This document shows, in pieces, positions 35,627 to 44,562 of a DNA stretch of 64,000 bases (its first letter is position 1; every line of letters begins with the position of its first letter). Source of the stretch: Paucibacter sp. DJ2R-2 (lineage in GTDB: Bacteria; Pseudomonadota; Gammaproteobacteria; Burkholderiales; Burkholderiaceae_C). The translations under genes were made by a program, and so were the position numbers. The notes under the pieces were generated by a model. That model did no database searches and was not told the origin of the DNA. It worked only from the letters and a program-made list of their open reading frames with translations. Location of the stretch: the NCBI RefSeq assembly GCF_025717675.1, contig NZ_JAJIRT010000012.1:62001-126000 (forward strand). Reading direction: 5' to 3'.

Positions 35627-37804
35627 TCAGACCAGGCGCAGGCCGACCAGGATCAGGTCGATGGCCTTGATGCCGATGAAGGGCACGATCAGGCCGCCAA
35701 GGCCGTAGATCGCGAGATTGCGGCGCAGCAGCGCGGCCGCACCGATGGCGCGGTAGGGCACACCGCGCAGCGCCAGAGGAATCAGCGCGATGATGATCAG
35801 CGCGTTGAAGATCACCGCCGACAAGATGGCCGAGGACGGGCTGTGCAAGCCCATCACATTGAGCGCCGTCAGCTGCGGATAGACGCCCACAAACATGGCC
35901 GGGATGATGGCGAAGTACTTGGCCACATCGTTGGCGATGGAGAAGGTCGTCAGCGAGCCACGCGTCATCAAGAGCTGCTTACCGGTCTCGACGATCTCCA
36001 GCAGCTTGGTGGGGTTGGAATCCAGGTCCACCATATTGCCGGCTTCCTTGGCCGCCTGCGTGCCGGTGTTCATGGCCACGGCCACATCGGCTTGGGCCAG
36101 AGCGGGCGCATCGTTGGTGCCGTCACCGGTCATGGCCACCAGGCGGCCCTCACCCTGGTAGTCGCGAATCAGCTGCAGCTTGGCCTCGGGCGTGGCCTCG
36201 GCCAGGAAGTCATCCACACCGGCCTCGGCCGCGATGGCAGCCGCCGTCAGCTTGTTGTCGCCGGTGATCATCACCGTCTTGATGCCCATGCGGCGCAGCT
36301 CGGCGAAGCGTTCCTTGATGCCACCCTTGACGATGTCCTTGAGCTCGACAGCACCCAGGGCGCGAGCGCCTGTCATCGGCGCCGGGCCGCCCCAAGCCGA
36401 TGACGCATCCCCGTGGGGGGTCGGCGCCGTACCCGGCGCCGGGGGGCTCCATTCCGCCACCACCAGCGGCGTGCTGCCGCGGCGGGCGATGTCGTCGATC
36501 GCAGCGCTCAGCTCCTTGGGGAAGCTGCCGCCCAGGCTCTCGACATAACGGCGAATCGCATCGCCGGCGCCCTTGCGGATCTGCCGGCCTCCGGCCAGGT
36601 CGACACCGCTCATGCGGGTCTGGGCCGTGAAGGGCACGAACTGGGCGTCCAGCGTGCTCATCTCGCGCTCACGCAGATTGAAGCGGGTCTTGGCCAGCAC
36701 GACGATGCTGCGGCCTTCGGGCGTCTCATCGGCCAGCGAGGACAGCTGGGCGGCGTCGGCCAGCTGCTGCTCGCTGACACCGGGCGCCGGCACAAAGGCG
36801 CTGGCCTGGCGGTTGCCTAAGGTGATGGTGCCGGTCTTGTCCAGCATCAGCACGTCGACGTCACCGGCGGCTTCGACCGCACGGCCCGAGGTGGCGATCA
36901 CATTGGCCTGCATCATGCGGCTCATGCCGGCCACGCCAATGGCGGAGAGCAGGCCGCCAATGGTGGTCGGGATCAGGCAGACCAGCAGAGCCACCAGGGC
37001 GGTGATGGACACGACCGTTCCAGCGCCGGCGGCAGAGACGCTGAACATCGAGAAGGGCAGCAGGGTCACGGTGACCACCAGAAAGACCAGGGTCAGTGCC
37101 ACCAGCAGAATCGTCAGCGCGATCTCATTGGGCGTCTTCTGGCGGCGCGCGCCTTCGACCATGGAGATCATGCGGTCCAGGAAGGACTCGCCCGGGTTGA
37201 CCGAGATGCGCACCACCAGCCAGTCCGAGAGCACGCGGGTGCCGCCGGTGACGGAGGAGAAGTCGCCGCCCGACTCACGGATCACTGGTGCCGACTCGCC
37301 GGTGATGGCGCTCTCGTCCACCGAGGCCACGCCTTCGATCACCTCGCCGTCCAGCGGGATCAGATCGCCGGCCTCGACCAACACCACATGATCGCGGCGC
37401 AGCTCATCGCTTTGCACCGGATGCCAGCTGGAGCCGTGAACAGGCTGGGTCAGTTTCTTCGCCCAGGTCTTGCTCTTGAGCCCGCGCAGCGAGGCTGCTT
37501 GTGCCTTGGAGCGGCCCTCGGCCATGGCTTCGGCGAAGTTGGCGAAGATGACGGTGAACCACAGCCACAGCGAAACGGCCAGGATGAAGCCCGAGCCTTC
37601 CGTGCCGGCTATCGTGGCATCGCCGAGGCTCATCAGCCACAGCGCCGTGGTCAGCAGCGAGCCGATGTAGACCACGAACATGACCGGATTGCGCCATTGC
37701 ACGCGCGGGTCCAGCTTGACGAAGGACTGCGCGAGGGCCGGCTTGACCAGCTTGGAATCGAGCAGCGAAAACGAACTGCCTTGTTGATTGCTTTGGGTAG
37801 TCAT
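35627..37804 (-). CDS. kdpB: Potassium-transporting P-type ATPase catalytic subunit KdpB
   Basis: The 725-residue protein has all P-type motifs: [11 protein letters not shown], phosphorylation site DKTGTIT (Asp about 320), [10 protein letters not shown] in the nucleotide domain, and [14 protein letters not shown] and [15 protein letters not shown]. It is about 40 residues longer than the Escherichia coli protein. Most of the excess is an insertion at about 451-480 ([18 protein letters not shown]...) between STPLVVAE and ALGAVELKD, encoded by a palindromic GC-rich repeat (36366-36455). Both flanks match the family, so the gene stays in frame and probably functions. Confidence 0.96.
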   Translation of the reverse strand: MTTQSNQQGSSFSLLDSKLVKPALAQSFVKLDPRVQWRNPVMFVVYIGSLLTTALWLMSLGDATIAGTEGSGFILAVSLWLWFTVIFANFAEAMAEGRSKAQAASLRGLKSKTWAKKLTQPVHGSSWHPVQSDELRRDHVVLVEAGDLIPLDGEVIEGVASVDESAITGESAPVIRESGGDFSSVTGGTRVLSDWLVVRISVNPGESFLDRMISMVEGARRQKTPNEIALTILLVALTLVFLVVTVTLLPFSMFSVSAAGAGTVVSITALVALLVCLIPTTIGGLLSAIGVAGMSRMMQANVIATSGRAVEAAGDVDVLMLDKTGTITLGNRQASAFVPAPGVSEQQLADAAQLSSLADETPEGRSIVVLAKTRFNLREREMSTLDAQFVPFTAQTRMSGVDLAGGRQIRKGAGDAIRRYVESLGGSFPKELSAAIDDIARRGSTPLVVAEWSPPAPGTAPTPHGDASSAWGGPAPMTGARALGAVELKDIVKGGIKERFAELRRMGIKTVMITGDNKLTAAAIAAEAGVDDFLAEATPEAKLQLIRDYQGEGRLVAMTGDGTNDAPALAQADVAVAMNTGTQAAKEAGNMVDLDSNPTKLLEIVETGKQLLMTRGSLTTFSIANDVAKYFAIIPAMFVGVYPQLTALNVMGLHSPSSAILSAVIFNALIIIALIPLALRGVPYRAIGAAALLRRNLAIYGLGGLIVPFIGIKAIDLILVGLRLV
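36366..36455. repeat. GC-rich palindromic repeat inserted in frame in kdpB
   Basis: About 90 bases with GGCGCC-containing palindromes (TCGGCGCCG, CCGGCGCCGG) and the segment CCGTGGGGGGTCGGCGCC, unlike flanking kdpB codons. It encodes the extra 28-30 residues of KdpB. The style resembles dispersed intergenic repeats of Burkholderiales (family knowledge); no second copy is present in this window. Confidence 0.6.
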
Positions 37805-37814
37805 TGCATGTCCC

Positions 37815-39611
37815 TCACAGCTTCCAGAGCACCAGGTGCTCGACGATGGGGCCGAGGGCCAGGGATGGAACGTAGTTGAGCAAGCCCACCAGGAGCACGG
37901 TGCCGATCAGCAGGCCGACAAACAGTGGGCCATGGGTGACCAGGGTGCCGCCGCTGACGGGGATGCGCTTTTTGGCGGCCAGGCTGCCGGCCAGGGCCAG
38001 CACGGGCACGATCACGCCAAAGCGGCCCAGCCACATCACGACACCGAGCAAGGTGTTGTAGAAGGGCGTGTTGGCGGACAGGCCGGCGAAGGCGCTGCCG
38101 TTGTTGTTGCCGGCCGAGGTCAGCGCATACAGGATTTCGGAGAAGCCATGAGCGCCCGGGTTGGCAATGCCGGCCCGGCCGGCATCGGCCAGCACGGCCA
38201 CCGCCGTACCGACCAGCACCACCATGGGTGTGACGAGGATGGCAATGGACACCATCTTCATCTCATAGGCCTCGATCTTCTTGCCCAGGTACTCGGGCGT
38301 GCGGCCGATCATCAGGCCGGCGATGAAGACGGCCAGAATGGCAAACACCAGCATGCCGTACAGGCCCGTGCCCACGCCGCCGAACACCACCTCGCCCAGC
38401 TGCATCATCACCAGAGGCACGAGGCCGCCGATCGGCGTCATCGAGTCGTGCATGCTGTTGACGGCGCCGCAGGAGGCCGCTGTGGTGATGACGGCAAACA
38501 GGCTGCTGGCATTGATGCCGAAGCGAGCCTCCTTGCCTTCCATATTGCCGCCAGACTGCAGGGCGCTGGCGCTCTGGTCCACGCCCAGGGAAGTCAGCGC
38601 CGGGTTGCCGGACTGTTCAGCGCCGGTGGCAACGATGACGCCGGCGATGAAGAGCACGCTCATGGCCGCCAGGATCGCGACACCTTGGCGCGAATCGCCG
38701 ACCATGCGACCAAAGCTGAAGCACAGAGCGGCCGGAATCAGGAAGATCGCCAGCATCTGCAACAGATTGGACAGCGGCGTCGGGTTCTCGAAGGGGTGGG
38801 CCGAGTTAGCGTTGAAGAAACCACCACCATTGGTACCCAGCATCTTGATGGCCAGCTGAGAGGCGACCGGGCCCATGGCCAGGGTCTGACTCTGGCTGCT
38901 GACGGTCTCGCTCAGCGGCTTGCCTTCGGCGTCGAGCAGGGGCTGGCCATCAGTGCCCAGCTTGGGCACCGAGTAACTCTGCACTTCCACGGTCTTGGCG
39001 TCCCGGTAGGCGTCAAAGTTCTGGATCACGCCCTGGCCGACCATGAAGACGGCCAGCAGCAGGGACAGCGGCAGCAGCACCCACAAGGTGATACGGGTCA
39101 GGTCGGCCCAGAAATTGCCCACCGTGCCGGCGAGCTTGCCTGAGAAACCGCGGATCAGCGCGAACACCACGGCAATGCCGGTGGCGGCCGAGACGAAGTT
39201 CTGCACCGTCAGCGCCAGCATCTGGGTCAGATAGCTCATGGTGGACTCGCCGCCATAGCCCTGCCAGTTGGTGTTGGTGACGAAGCTGATGGCGGTGTTG
39301 AAGGCCGAGTCCGGCGTGATGGCGCCGAAGGCTTGCGGGTTCAGCGGCAGCAGGTCCTGGAAACGCTGCAGGCCATAGACGGCCAGCACACCGATGAAGT
39401 TGAACAGCAGCAAGGCCAGCGCGTACTGCTTCCAGTGCATGCCGCTTTGCGCGTCGACACCGGCCAGGCGGTAGAAGGGGCGCTCGCAGAACTGCATCCA
39501 GCGCGGCAGTTGGCCGCCGGCCACCGCCGTCAGCCAGCGCGACAGCGGCCAGGCCGCGAGCAGCAGCAAGCCCATGAACAGGGCCAGATTGATCCAAGCC
39601 AAGGCATCCAT
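37815..39611 (-). CDS. kdpA: Potassium-transporting ATPase channel-like subunit KdpA
   Basis: The 598-residue membrane protein has about ten helices and selectivity-filter-like loops: [51 protein letters not shown] and [14 protein letters not shown]. It forms the potassium pathway of KdpFABC. The ATG at 39611 has GGAG seven bases upstream, and the frame starts [12 protein letters not shown]. It begins one base after the kdpF stop. Confidence 0.97.
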   Translation of the reverse strand: MDALAWINLALFMGLLLLAAWPLSRWLTAVAGGQLPRWMQFCERPFYRLAGVDAQSGMHWKQYALALLLFNFIGVLAVYGLQRFQDLLPLNPQAFGAITPDSAFNTAISFVTNTNWQGYGGESTMSYLTQMLALTVQNFVSAATGIAVVFALIRGFSGKLAGTVGNFWADLTRITLWVLLPLSLLLAVFMVGQGVIQNFDAYRDAKTVEVQSYSVPKLGTDGQPLLDAEGKPLSETVSSQSQTLAMGPVASQLAIKMLGTNGGGFFNANSAHPFENPTPLSNLLQMLAIFLIPAALCFSFGRMVGDSRQGVAILAAMSVLFIAGVIVATGAEQSGNPALTSLGVDQSASALQSGGNMEGKEARFGINASSLFAVITTAASCGAVNSMHDSMTPIGGLVPLVMMQLGEVVFGGVGTGLYGMLVFAILAVFIAGLMIGRTPEYLGKKIEAYEMKMVSIAILVTPMVVLVGTAVAVLADAGRAGIANPGAHGFSEILYALTSAGNNNGSAFAGLSANTPFYNTLLGVVMWLGRFGVIVPVLALAGSLAAKKRIPVSGGTLVTHGPLFVGLLIGTVLLVGLLNYVPSLALGPIVEHLVLWKL

Positions 39612-39612
39612 G

Positions 39613-39702
39613 TCAGAACTCCTCGGCACGCAGCAAGGCGTACAGCAGGTAGGCGAACAGGCCGGCCGCAGCCAGACCACTGAGCCAGTACAAGGCGCTC
39701 AT
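39613..39702 (-). CDS. kdpF: KdpF, small regulatory subunit of the potassium ATPase
   Basis: A 29-residue single-helix peptide, [20 protein letters not shown] followed by YALLRAEEF. Length, hydrophobic core, the [10 protein letters not shown] pattern and position directly before kdpA identify KdpF, which stabilises KdpFABC in the membrane. It overlaps the preceding small gene by 4 bases (ATGA) and stops one base before the kdpA start. It is short enough to be missed by gene callers. Confidence 0.9.
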   Translation of the reverse strand: MSALYWLSGLAAAGLFAYLLYALLRAEEF

Positions 39703-39794
39703 GACTTGTCACCTGCCAGCTTGTGGCTGGCCAAGGCCAGACCCACGGCCAGGCCGAACAGCGCCAGACTCAAACCCAGAAAAAACCCGTCCAT
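39699..39794 (-). CDS. 31-residue membrane peptide heading the kdp operon
   Basis: The frame reads MDGFFLGLSLALFGLAVGLA and then [11 protein letters not shown]: one predicted membrane helix with a short basic tail. It ends in ATGA shared with the kdpF start, which implies translational coupling. Not a family I can name; position and coupling suggest an accessory of the Kdp complex or a leader peptide. Its ribosome-binding site is weak. Confidence 0.6.
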   Translation of the reverse strand: MDGFFLGLSLALFGLAVGLALASHKLAGDKS

Positions 39795-39876
39795 TGCATT
39801 CAACTCACTGGAATGTTGCGATGCAGCAAGCTTAAAAACGGGCGCCTCAGGCCGGCGTAGAAGCTGGGGGGATGGG

Positions 39877-39893
39877 TATCAAGAAGGTGTAAA
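39877..39893 (-). promoter_or_regulatory. Putative KdpE-binding site
   Basis: The minus strand reads TTTACA, five bases, TTGATA, close to the known KdpE operator of two TTTAYA half-sites five bases apart in direct orientation. It lies 83-99 bases before the first small gene of the operon, a reasonable place for an activator site. No clear -10/-35 pair was identified between it and the gene. Confidence 0.45.
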
Positions 39894-40292
39894 GATCGCC
39901 GCTCACCGTGGGGAGGCTGGCGGCAGCACGGGCCCCTGATGGAGGCGGTGCTTTGCGCTCGATGCGCCAGGCGGCAAGCGCAAGAGCAGATCAGGTCGTT
40001 CGCGAGGGTGTCTGAGGTCTCATTCGCCTCAGCTCGCATGGCAGCTCACTTTTAATACCAAAAATAATAAAGATCAGTAATTCTGTATTCGAATGGTATA
40101 AAGCGATGTGGGACATTCGTCCTGACGCCTGTCTCAGACGCCGGGAAACACCCACAGCGGTCGCGTGAAGCGACCTTGACACGCTTGCGGGGATAGCGAT
40201 GACAGCGCATTCCTGTGAGTGACACGATGGTCACGCGGGCCACTCCAGCCTGCAGTTTTTGATTGAACCAGATTACAAATCACGCCATACCC
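39894..40292. other. Intergenic stretch with an AT-rich block, no gene seen
   Basis: About 400 bases between the kdp control region and a small hypothetical gene. A block at about 40048-40105 (TTTAATACCAAAAATAATAA and onward) is strikingly AT-rich against the GC-rich surroundings. It could hold a promoter or a nucleoid-protein site. No reading frame with coding character was found. Confidence 0.5.
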
Positions 40293-40502
40293 ATGGGCCA
40301 GTTCGTCGTCTCGCCCACGACACACCGAACCGACTGCGGCCGATTCCGAGCCTCTTTTTCGGTTCAGCGCACTCAAGACCAGGGCAAATCCAGCCCTGTG
40401 TATCGAGTCGACAAGACCTTTGCCTCGCGCGCAGGCGCACGGCTTTTTGCGGTCACCCAGGGCTGGCTGCAGGCCAGCATGAGTCACCCACCTGATTGCT
40501 GA
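40293..40502 (+). CDS. Small hypothetical protein upstream of the RRM gene
   Basis: A 69-residue frame starting MGQFVVSPTTHRTDCGRF and containing GRFRASFSVQRTQ, SSPVYRVDKTFASRAGARLF and AVTQGWLQ. Composition (basic, aromatic positions at the ends of short beta-like strands) looks like real protein rather than a shadow frame, and I recall similar short proteins in Burkholderiales, without a named function. A TTG at 40263 would add ten residues. No strong ribosome site. It may be cytoplasmic and nucleic-acid-related; unproven. Confidence 0.5.
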   Translation: MGQFVVSPTTHRTDCGRFRASFSVQRTQDQGKSSPVYRVDKTFASRAGARLFAVTQGWLQASMSHPPDC

Positions 40503-40611
40503 GATCTGTCCCCCACAGATCTATCCACAAGCCACAGCCGCTGTGGACGCCACTTGTTCCCAGCCAGCACATCCTGACATCGCGTCACGATCCATTCAGA
40601 AAGACTCCACC

Positions 40612-40962
40612 ATGAGCAGCAAAATCTACGTCGGCAACTTGCCCTATTCCGTCACCGACTCGAGCCTGAAAAGCAACTTTTCCGAGTTCGGAACCGTGTC
40701 CTCCGCCCGAGTCATGATGGACCGGGACACGGGCACCTCCAAAGGCTTCGGCTTCGTGGAGATGGCCTCTCCAGAGCTGGCCCAGGCCGCGATTTCGGCC
40801 TTGCACGGCATGAGCGTCGATGGCCGCTCGATTGTGGTGACTCTGGCGCGCCCGCGCGAAGACAAGGACAAGGCCGGCGACTACAGCGCGGCCGGGTACA
40901 AAGCAAGCAAACGCGCCGATGTCGGCTATGGCACCGGTGGTTTTGGCGGCGGTCGCTACTGA
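40612..40962 (+). CDS. RRM-type RNA-binding protein with Gly-rich tail
   Basis: The 116-residue protein has one RNA-recognition motif: RNP2 IYVGNLPY at residues 4-11 and RNP1 KGFGFVEM at about 43-50. A short C-terminal tail is rich in Gly/Tyr/Lys (YGTGGFGGGRY). Bacterial proteins of this type are commonly cold- or stress-induced RNA chaperones. The start follows a 109-base gap after the small gene, and a strong terminator follows. Confidence 0.94.
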   Translation: MSSKIYVGNLPYSVTDSSLKSNFSEFGTVSSARVMMDRDTGTSKGFGFVEMASPELAQAAISALHGMSVDGRSIVVTLARPREDKDKAGDYSAAGYKASKRADVGYGTGGFGGGRY

Positions 40963-40980
40963 TTCAAGCGCAAGCCCAAG

Positions 40981-41013
40981 AAAAGCCGGCTCCCTTGGAG
41001 CCGGCTTTTCTTT
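40981..41013 (+). terminator. Rho-independent terminator of the RRM gene
   Basis: A perfect 13-bp stem (40981-40993 with 40997-41009), 3-base loop and a TTTTCTTT tail, starting 18 bases after the stop codon. Confidence 0.92.
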
Positions 41014-41061
41014 GCGTGTTCGCCCGGCTTGCGAAAGCAAAGTCCAGGACGGGTTCAGCAA

Positions 41062-41100
41062 GAAAAAGGGAGCCGATCTTCCCGGACCGGCTCCCCTTTT
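41062..41100 (-). terminator. Rho-independent terminator of the sppA-type gene
   Basis: On the minus strand a GC-rich stem (AAAAGGGGAGCCG-like arm with CGGCTCCC arm, one unpaired base) is followed by five T. It lies 26 bases after the protease stop codon and faces the RRM terminator. Confidence 0.8.
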
Positions 41101-41126
41101 CATAAACCCAGAGCTACTGCCGCGAA

Positions 41127-42191
41127 TCAGCGCATGCTCAAGCCGCCGCGGGCCGCCTTGACCACGCCCTCACCCATGGCTGCTCCGAAGCGCTTGGCCA
41201 AGCGTTCGGCCACGTTCTCGCGTGGCGTGTAGTCGATCACTTCCTCGGCCTTGACCACCTCGCGGGCGACATAGTCGAGATTGCCGAATTCATCGGCCAG
41301 GCCCATCTTGACCGCCTGCTCGCCGTTCCAGAACAAGCCCGAGAACATCTCCGGGGTTTCCTTCAGACGTTTGCCCCGGCCTTCGCGCACCACGGCAATG
41401 AACTGCTGGTGAATCTGGTTCAGCATGGTCTGGGCGTAGGCCTGCTGCTTGGGCGAGACCGGGCTGTAGGGGTCCAGCATGCCCTTGTTCTCGCCCGCGG
41501 TCAGCAAGCGGCGCTCCACGCCGAGCTTGCCCATCAGACCGGTGAAGCCGAAGCCGTCCATCAGCACGCCAATAGAGCCCACGACCGAGGCCTTGTCGAC
41601 ATAGATTTCATCGGCCGCCGCAGCAATGTAGTAGGCGCCCGAAGCGCACATTTCCTCGACCACGGCAAACACCTTCTTGTCGTGCAGGACCTTCAGGCGC
41701 TGGATCTCGTCATAGATGATGCCGGCCTGAACCGGGCTGCCACCGGGCGAGTTGATGCGCAGCACCACGGCTTGCGAACCCGGATCCTCGAAGGCTTCTT
41801 TCAGGGCCGAAAGAATCAATTCCGCGCTGGCCTCGGTATCGGCTGCGATCTCGCCGCGCACCTCGACCAGGGCGGTGTGCGGTGCGTTGTTGCTGGGCCG
41901 GTGCAGATGCGGCGGGTAAAAGAACAGCCAGGCCGCGAATGCCAGCAGAAGCAGCCAGAACATGCGGAAGAACAAGCGCCAGCGGCGCTCGCTGCGGCGG
42001 TCACGCAGGTACTCGCGAGCGAATTCAAGCAACACGGGCTCGTAGGCAGAGGCCCCAGGCATGGCGGCAGTGCCTGCCGTGGCCGAGTTTGCAGCGGCAC
42101 CAGGTGCCGACGAGGGCGCTGCAGACACAGGCTGCACGCCTTCGATCAGCGGGTCCGCAATCGGCTGCGGCAGTTCATCGTGGCTACTCAT
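41127..42191 (-). CDS. sppA: Signal peptide peptidase SppA-type S49 protease
   Basis: The 354-residue protein has a cytoplasmic N-terminus of about 75 residues, a membrane anchor (FFRMFWLLLLAFAAWLFF) and one S49 domain: LRINSPGGSPVQAG, the catalytic Ser in EMCASGAYYIAAAADEI, and the Lys region in DKASVVGSIGVL. It degrades signal-peptide remnants in the inner membrane. It is the half-length (single-domain) form. The ATG at 42191 (MSSHDELPQ) is preferred over an in-frame TTG four codons earlier. It probably belongs with the next three minus-strand genes. Confidence 0.93.
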   Translation of the reverse strand: MSSHDELPQPIADPLIEGVQPVSAAPSSAPGAAANSATAGTAAMPGASAYEPVLLEFAREYLRDRRSERRWRLFFRMFWLLLLAFAAWLFFYPPHLHRPSNNAPHTALVEVRGEIAADTEASAELILSALKEAFEDPGSQAVVLRINSPGGSPVQAGIIYDEIQRLKVLHDKKVFAVVEEMCASGAYYIAAAADEIYVDKASVVGSIGVLMDGFGFTGLMGKLGVERRLLTAGENKGMLDPYSPVSPKQQAYAQTMLNQIHQQFIAVVREGRGKRLKETPEMFSGLFWNGEQAVKMGLADEFGNLDYVAREVVKAEEVIDYTPRENVAERLAKRFGAAMGEGVVKAARGGLSMR

Positions 42192-42248
42192 GGGATCTCG
42201 CAAACAGGGTCGTTCGTTCTCAAAGCTCGGGGGCCGGGCCGCTCGTGT

Positions 42249-42650
42249 TCAGTCGGGCTGGGTGTCATCAAACACGGGTCGGGTATCGCGGGAAGGATAC
42301 CAATACACCTGACCCTCGAGCTCCTTGACCTCAATCTTGGTCAGGCCGCTGCGACCGCACATGCCGGTCACGCAACGGCCGCTCAAGGGGTCATAGACCG
42401 CGCCATGGATGGAGCACATGATGTATTGCTTGTCGCCGTCCAGAAACTCGCCCTCCTGCCAGTCCATCTCGGTGGGCACATGGGCACAACGGTTCAGGTA
42501 CGCCACCACCTGGCCCTCGAAACGCAGGGCAAAGGCGCGCGCCGGCTGCCGGTACTGCAGCACATCAAAGGTGTGAGCGCGGCCGCGCTCCTGCAGCTCG
42601 TCGGAGCTGCACAGCGCTTGCGCAGGCATCGGGGTCTTCGGGTCGTTCAT
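42249..42650 (-). CDS. Rieske [2Fe-2S] ferredoxin-like protein
   Basis: The 133-residue protein has the Rieske ligands CAH (about 55-57) and CSIHG (about 79-83) with 20-odd residues between, plus GRCVTGMCGRSGL after the second box. No signal peptide is present, so it is cytoplasmic. It resembles the small NirD-like/ferredoxin Rieske proteins often found beside the HAD phosphatase in this order. It probably transfers electrons to an unknown partner. Confidence 0.9.
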   Translation of the reverse strand: MNDPKTPMPAQALCSSDELQERGRAHTFDVLQYRQPARAFALRFEGQVVAYLNRCAHVPTEMDWQEGEFLDGDKQYIMCSIHGAVYDPLSGRCVTGMCGRSGLTKIEVKELEGQVYWYPSRDTRPVFDDTQPD

Positions 42651-42670
42651 ATCAGGCCCATGCTTTCAAT

Positions 42671-43333
42671 TCAGGCGTTTGCAAGCAGCCACTGCTGCAA
42701 ATCGGCCACGTCGTGAGCGATATGCAGGGGCTTGAACTCGGCAAAACTGTGGTGATCATGCGCGCCGTAGCTGACGCCCACACTGGCACAGCCGGCGTTC
42801 AACGCCAGCTGCAGATCGTGGCTGGTGTCGCCGACCATCAAGGTGCGCTCGGGCTCAGCCCCAAATTCACGCATCAACTCCAGCAGCATTTGCGGGTGCG
42901 GCTTGCCTTGGGTCTGGTCGGCCGTGCGGCTGCCGTCAAACACCCGGTCCAAGCCTACGGCTTGCAAGGCTTCGTCCAAGCCACGCCGGCTCTTGCCGGT
43001 GGCGACCGTCAGCCAGTGATGGCGGGCCTTGAGGGCAGCCAGCATCTCGACCACGCCAGCAAACAGAATCACCTCATGCTGGGCTGCCAGGTAATGGTGA
43101 CGAAAGCGCTCGCCCATCTCGGCAAAGCGAGCCTCGGGCAACGCCGGCACGGCGTGGGCCATGGCGGCTTGCAAGCCCATGCCGATCACATAGCTGGCCT
43201 GCGCATCGCTGGGCCGCGGCAGGCCCAAGTCCACTGCTGCGCTCTGGATGCTTCGCGTGATCAGCGCTGTGGAATCGAACAAGGTGCCGTCCCAGTCAAA
43301 AGCGATCAAATCGAAACGCTGAGGACGGCTCAT
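42671..43333 (-). CDS. HAD-superfamily phosphatase, phosphoglycolate-phosphatase-like
   Basis: The 220-residue protein has HAD motif I DWDGTLFDS, motif II ATGKSRRG, motif III Lys in GKPHP and motif IV MVGDTSHDLQLA, with an alpha-helical C1 cap. It is related to Gph and to PpaX; exact substrate is unproven. The start codon overlaps the rluC stop (ATGA), implying co-expression with the pseudouridine synthase, a pairing known in this group. Confidence 0.93.
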   Translation of the reverse strand: MSRPQRFDLIAFDWDGTLFDSTALITRSIQSAAVDLGLPRPSDAQASYVIGMGLQAAMAHAVPALPEARFAEMGERFRHHYLAAQHEVILFAGVVEMLAALKARHHWLTVATGKSRRGLDEALQAVGLDRVFDGSRTADQTQGKPHPQMLLELMREFGAEPERTLMVGDTSHDLQLALNAGCASVGVSYGAHDHHSFAEFKPLHIAHDVADLQQWLLANA

Positions 43334-44562
43334 TTTGTGCCCTTGCTCGGCTGCAGGGCCGCGACCAGACGCTGGCATTCCTCGGGCAGCGGCGCCAGCA
43401 GTTCGATCTCCTCGCCCTCGCGCGCCGGGTGCACAAAGCGCAGGCGCTGGGCATGAAGGAACATGCGCTCGAAGCGGTGCTCGCCGCGCGCCAGGGCACG
43501 GTTGGCTTCGAAATCGCCGTACTTGGGGTCGCCCACGATGGCGTGGCCGCCATGAGCCAAGTGCACACGGATCTGGTGCGTGCGCCCGGTCTTGATGGTC
43601 ACGTCCAACAGGCTGTAGCCATTCAAGGCCTGCGCCACCTTGACCAGGCTGATCGAACGTTTGGCCTGCTCGGCCTGAGGATCATGCGAATTCGTCACCG
43701 CCCTCACCCAGCGCTCGCCGTCGCTGCCGACGAACTTGAGCAGCGGCACATCGATCACCTTCAAATTGGCCGGCCAGACCCCAGCCACCAGGGCGGCGTA
43801 GGTCTTGCCGGTTTCGCGTTCGCGGAACTGGTCCTGCAGCGCAACCAGGGCGCTGCGCTTCTTGGCGATCAGCAGCAGTCCCGAGGTTTCCCGGTCCAGG
43901 CGATGCACCAGCTCCAGGAACTTCGCCTGCGGCCGAGCTTGGCGCAACTGCTCGATGACACCGAAGCTGACGCCGGAGCCGCCGTGCACGGCCACACCGG
44001 CCGGCTTGTTGATGGCCAGGAGGTGATCGTCCTCGTAGACGACGGGGAACTCGCGCGCGGGCACAAATTCGCTGCTGCTTTGGGCTCGCTCGGGCAAACG
44101 AACCGGCGGAATGCGCACCTCGTCGCCCAGTTCCAGGCGCGTGTCAGCCTGCGCCCTACCCTTGTTGACCCGCACCTCGCCGGCGCGAATGACGCGGTAG
44201 ACATGGGTCTTGGGCACGCCTTTGAGTTCGCGCAGCAAGAAGTTGTCCAAGCGCTGCCCTTCGGAGCCCTCGTCCACCAGGACGCGACGAACCTGGGCTG
44301 TGGCTGCCTCTGCGGGGGCCGAAGGCGCAGCTGGCACCGCGGCGGTTCGCGCCACCGGGCGACTCTTGGCCGGCGCAACAGGCACCCGCTCGCCCAGCAA
44401 AGGCCCTTTGTGGCGCCCGGGCCGGGCCGGCTGGCCGCTGGCCTTGGCCCCAGGCCGCCCCGCCGCCTTCGCAGGCGAACGGGCGCCCGATTTGGGGCCT
44501 GACTTCCGGGTTTCTGTGGCGGCCGGTGCTCTGGCTTTAGCCCTTATAATGTTGCTCACCAC
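43330..44562 (-). CDS. rluC: 23S rRNA pseudouridine synthase RluC
   Basis: The 410-residue protein has an N-terminal low-complexity basic/Ala/Pro extension of about 90 residues. An S4 RNA-binding domain (GQRLDNFLLRELKGVPKTHV to RVNKGR) and the RluA-family catalytic domain with HRLDRETSGLLLIAK (catalytic Asp) follow, then KTGRTHQIRVHLAHGGHAIV. It makes pseudouridines in 23S rRNA (955/2504/2580 in E. coli). Start codon is GTG. Divergent from rne, the usual arrangement. Confidence 0.94.
   Translation of the reverse strand: MVSNIIRAKARAPAATETRKSGPKSGARSPAKAAGRPGAKASGQPARPGRHKGPLLGERVPVAPAKSRPVARTAAVPAAPSAPAEAATAQVRRVLVDEGSEGQRLDNFLLRELKGVPKTHVYRVIRAGEVRVNKGRAQADTRLELGDEVRIPPVRLPERAQSSSEFVPAREFPVVYEDDHLLAINKPAGVAVHGGSGVSFGVIEQLRQARPQAKFLELVHRLDRETSGLLLIAKKRSALVALQDQFRERETGKTYAALVAGVWPANLKVIDVPLLKFVGSDGERWVRAVTNSHDPQAEQAKRSISLVKVAQALNGYSLLDVTIKTGRTHQIRVHLAHGGHAIVGDPKYGDFEANRALARGEHRFERMFLHAQRLRFVHPAREGEEIELLAPLPEECQRLVAALQPSKGTK

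Noticed and set aside
33746-36403. Long plus-strand frame spanning kdpD, kdpC and part of kdpB
   Set aside because: It crosses three recognised genes and their gaps on the other strand and has no protein-like motif.
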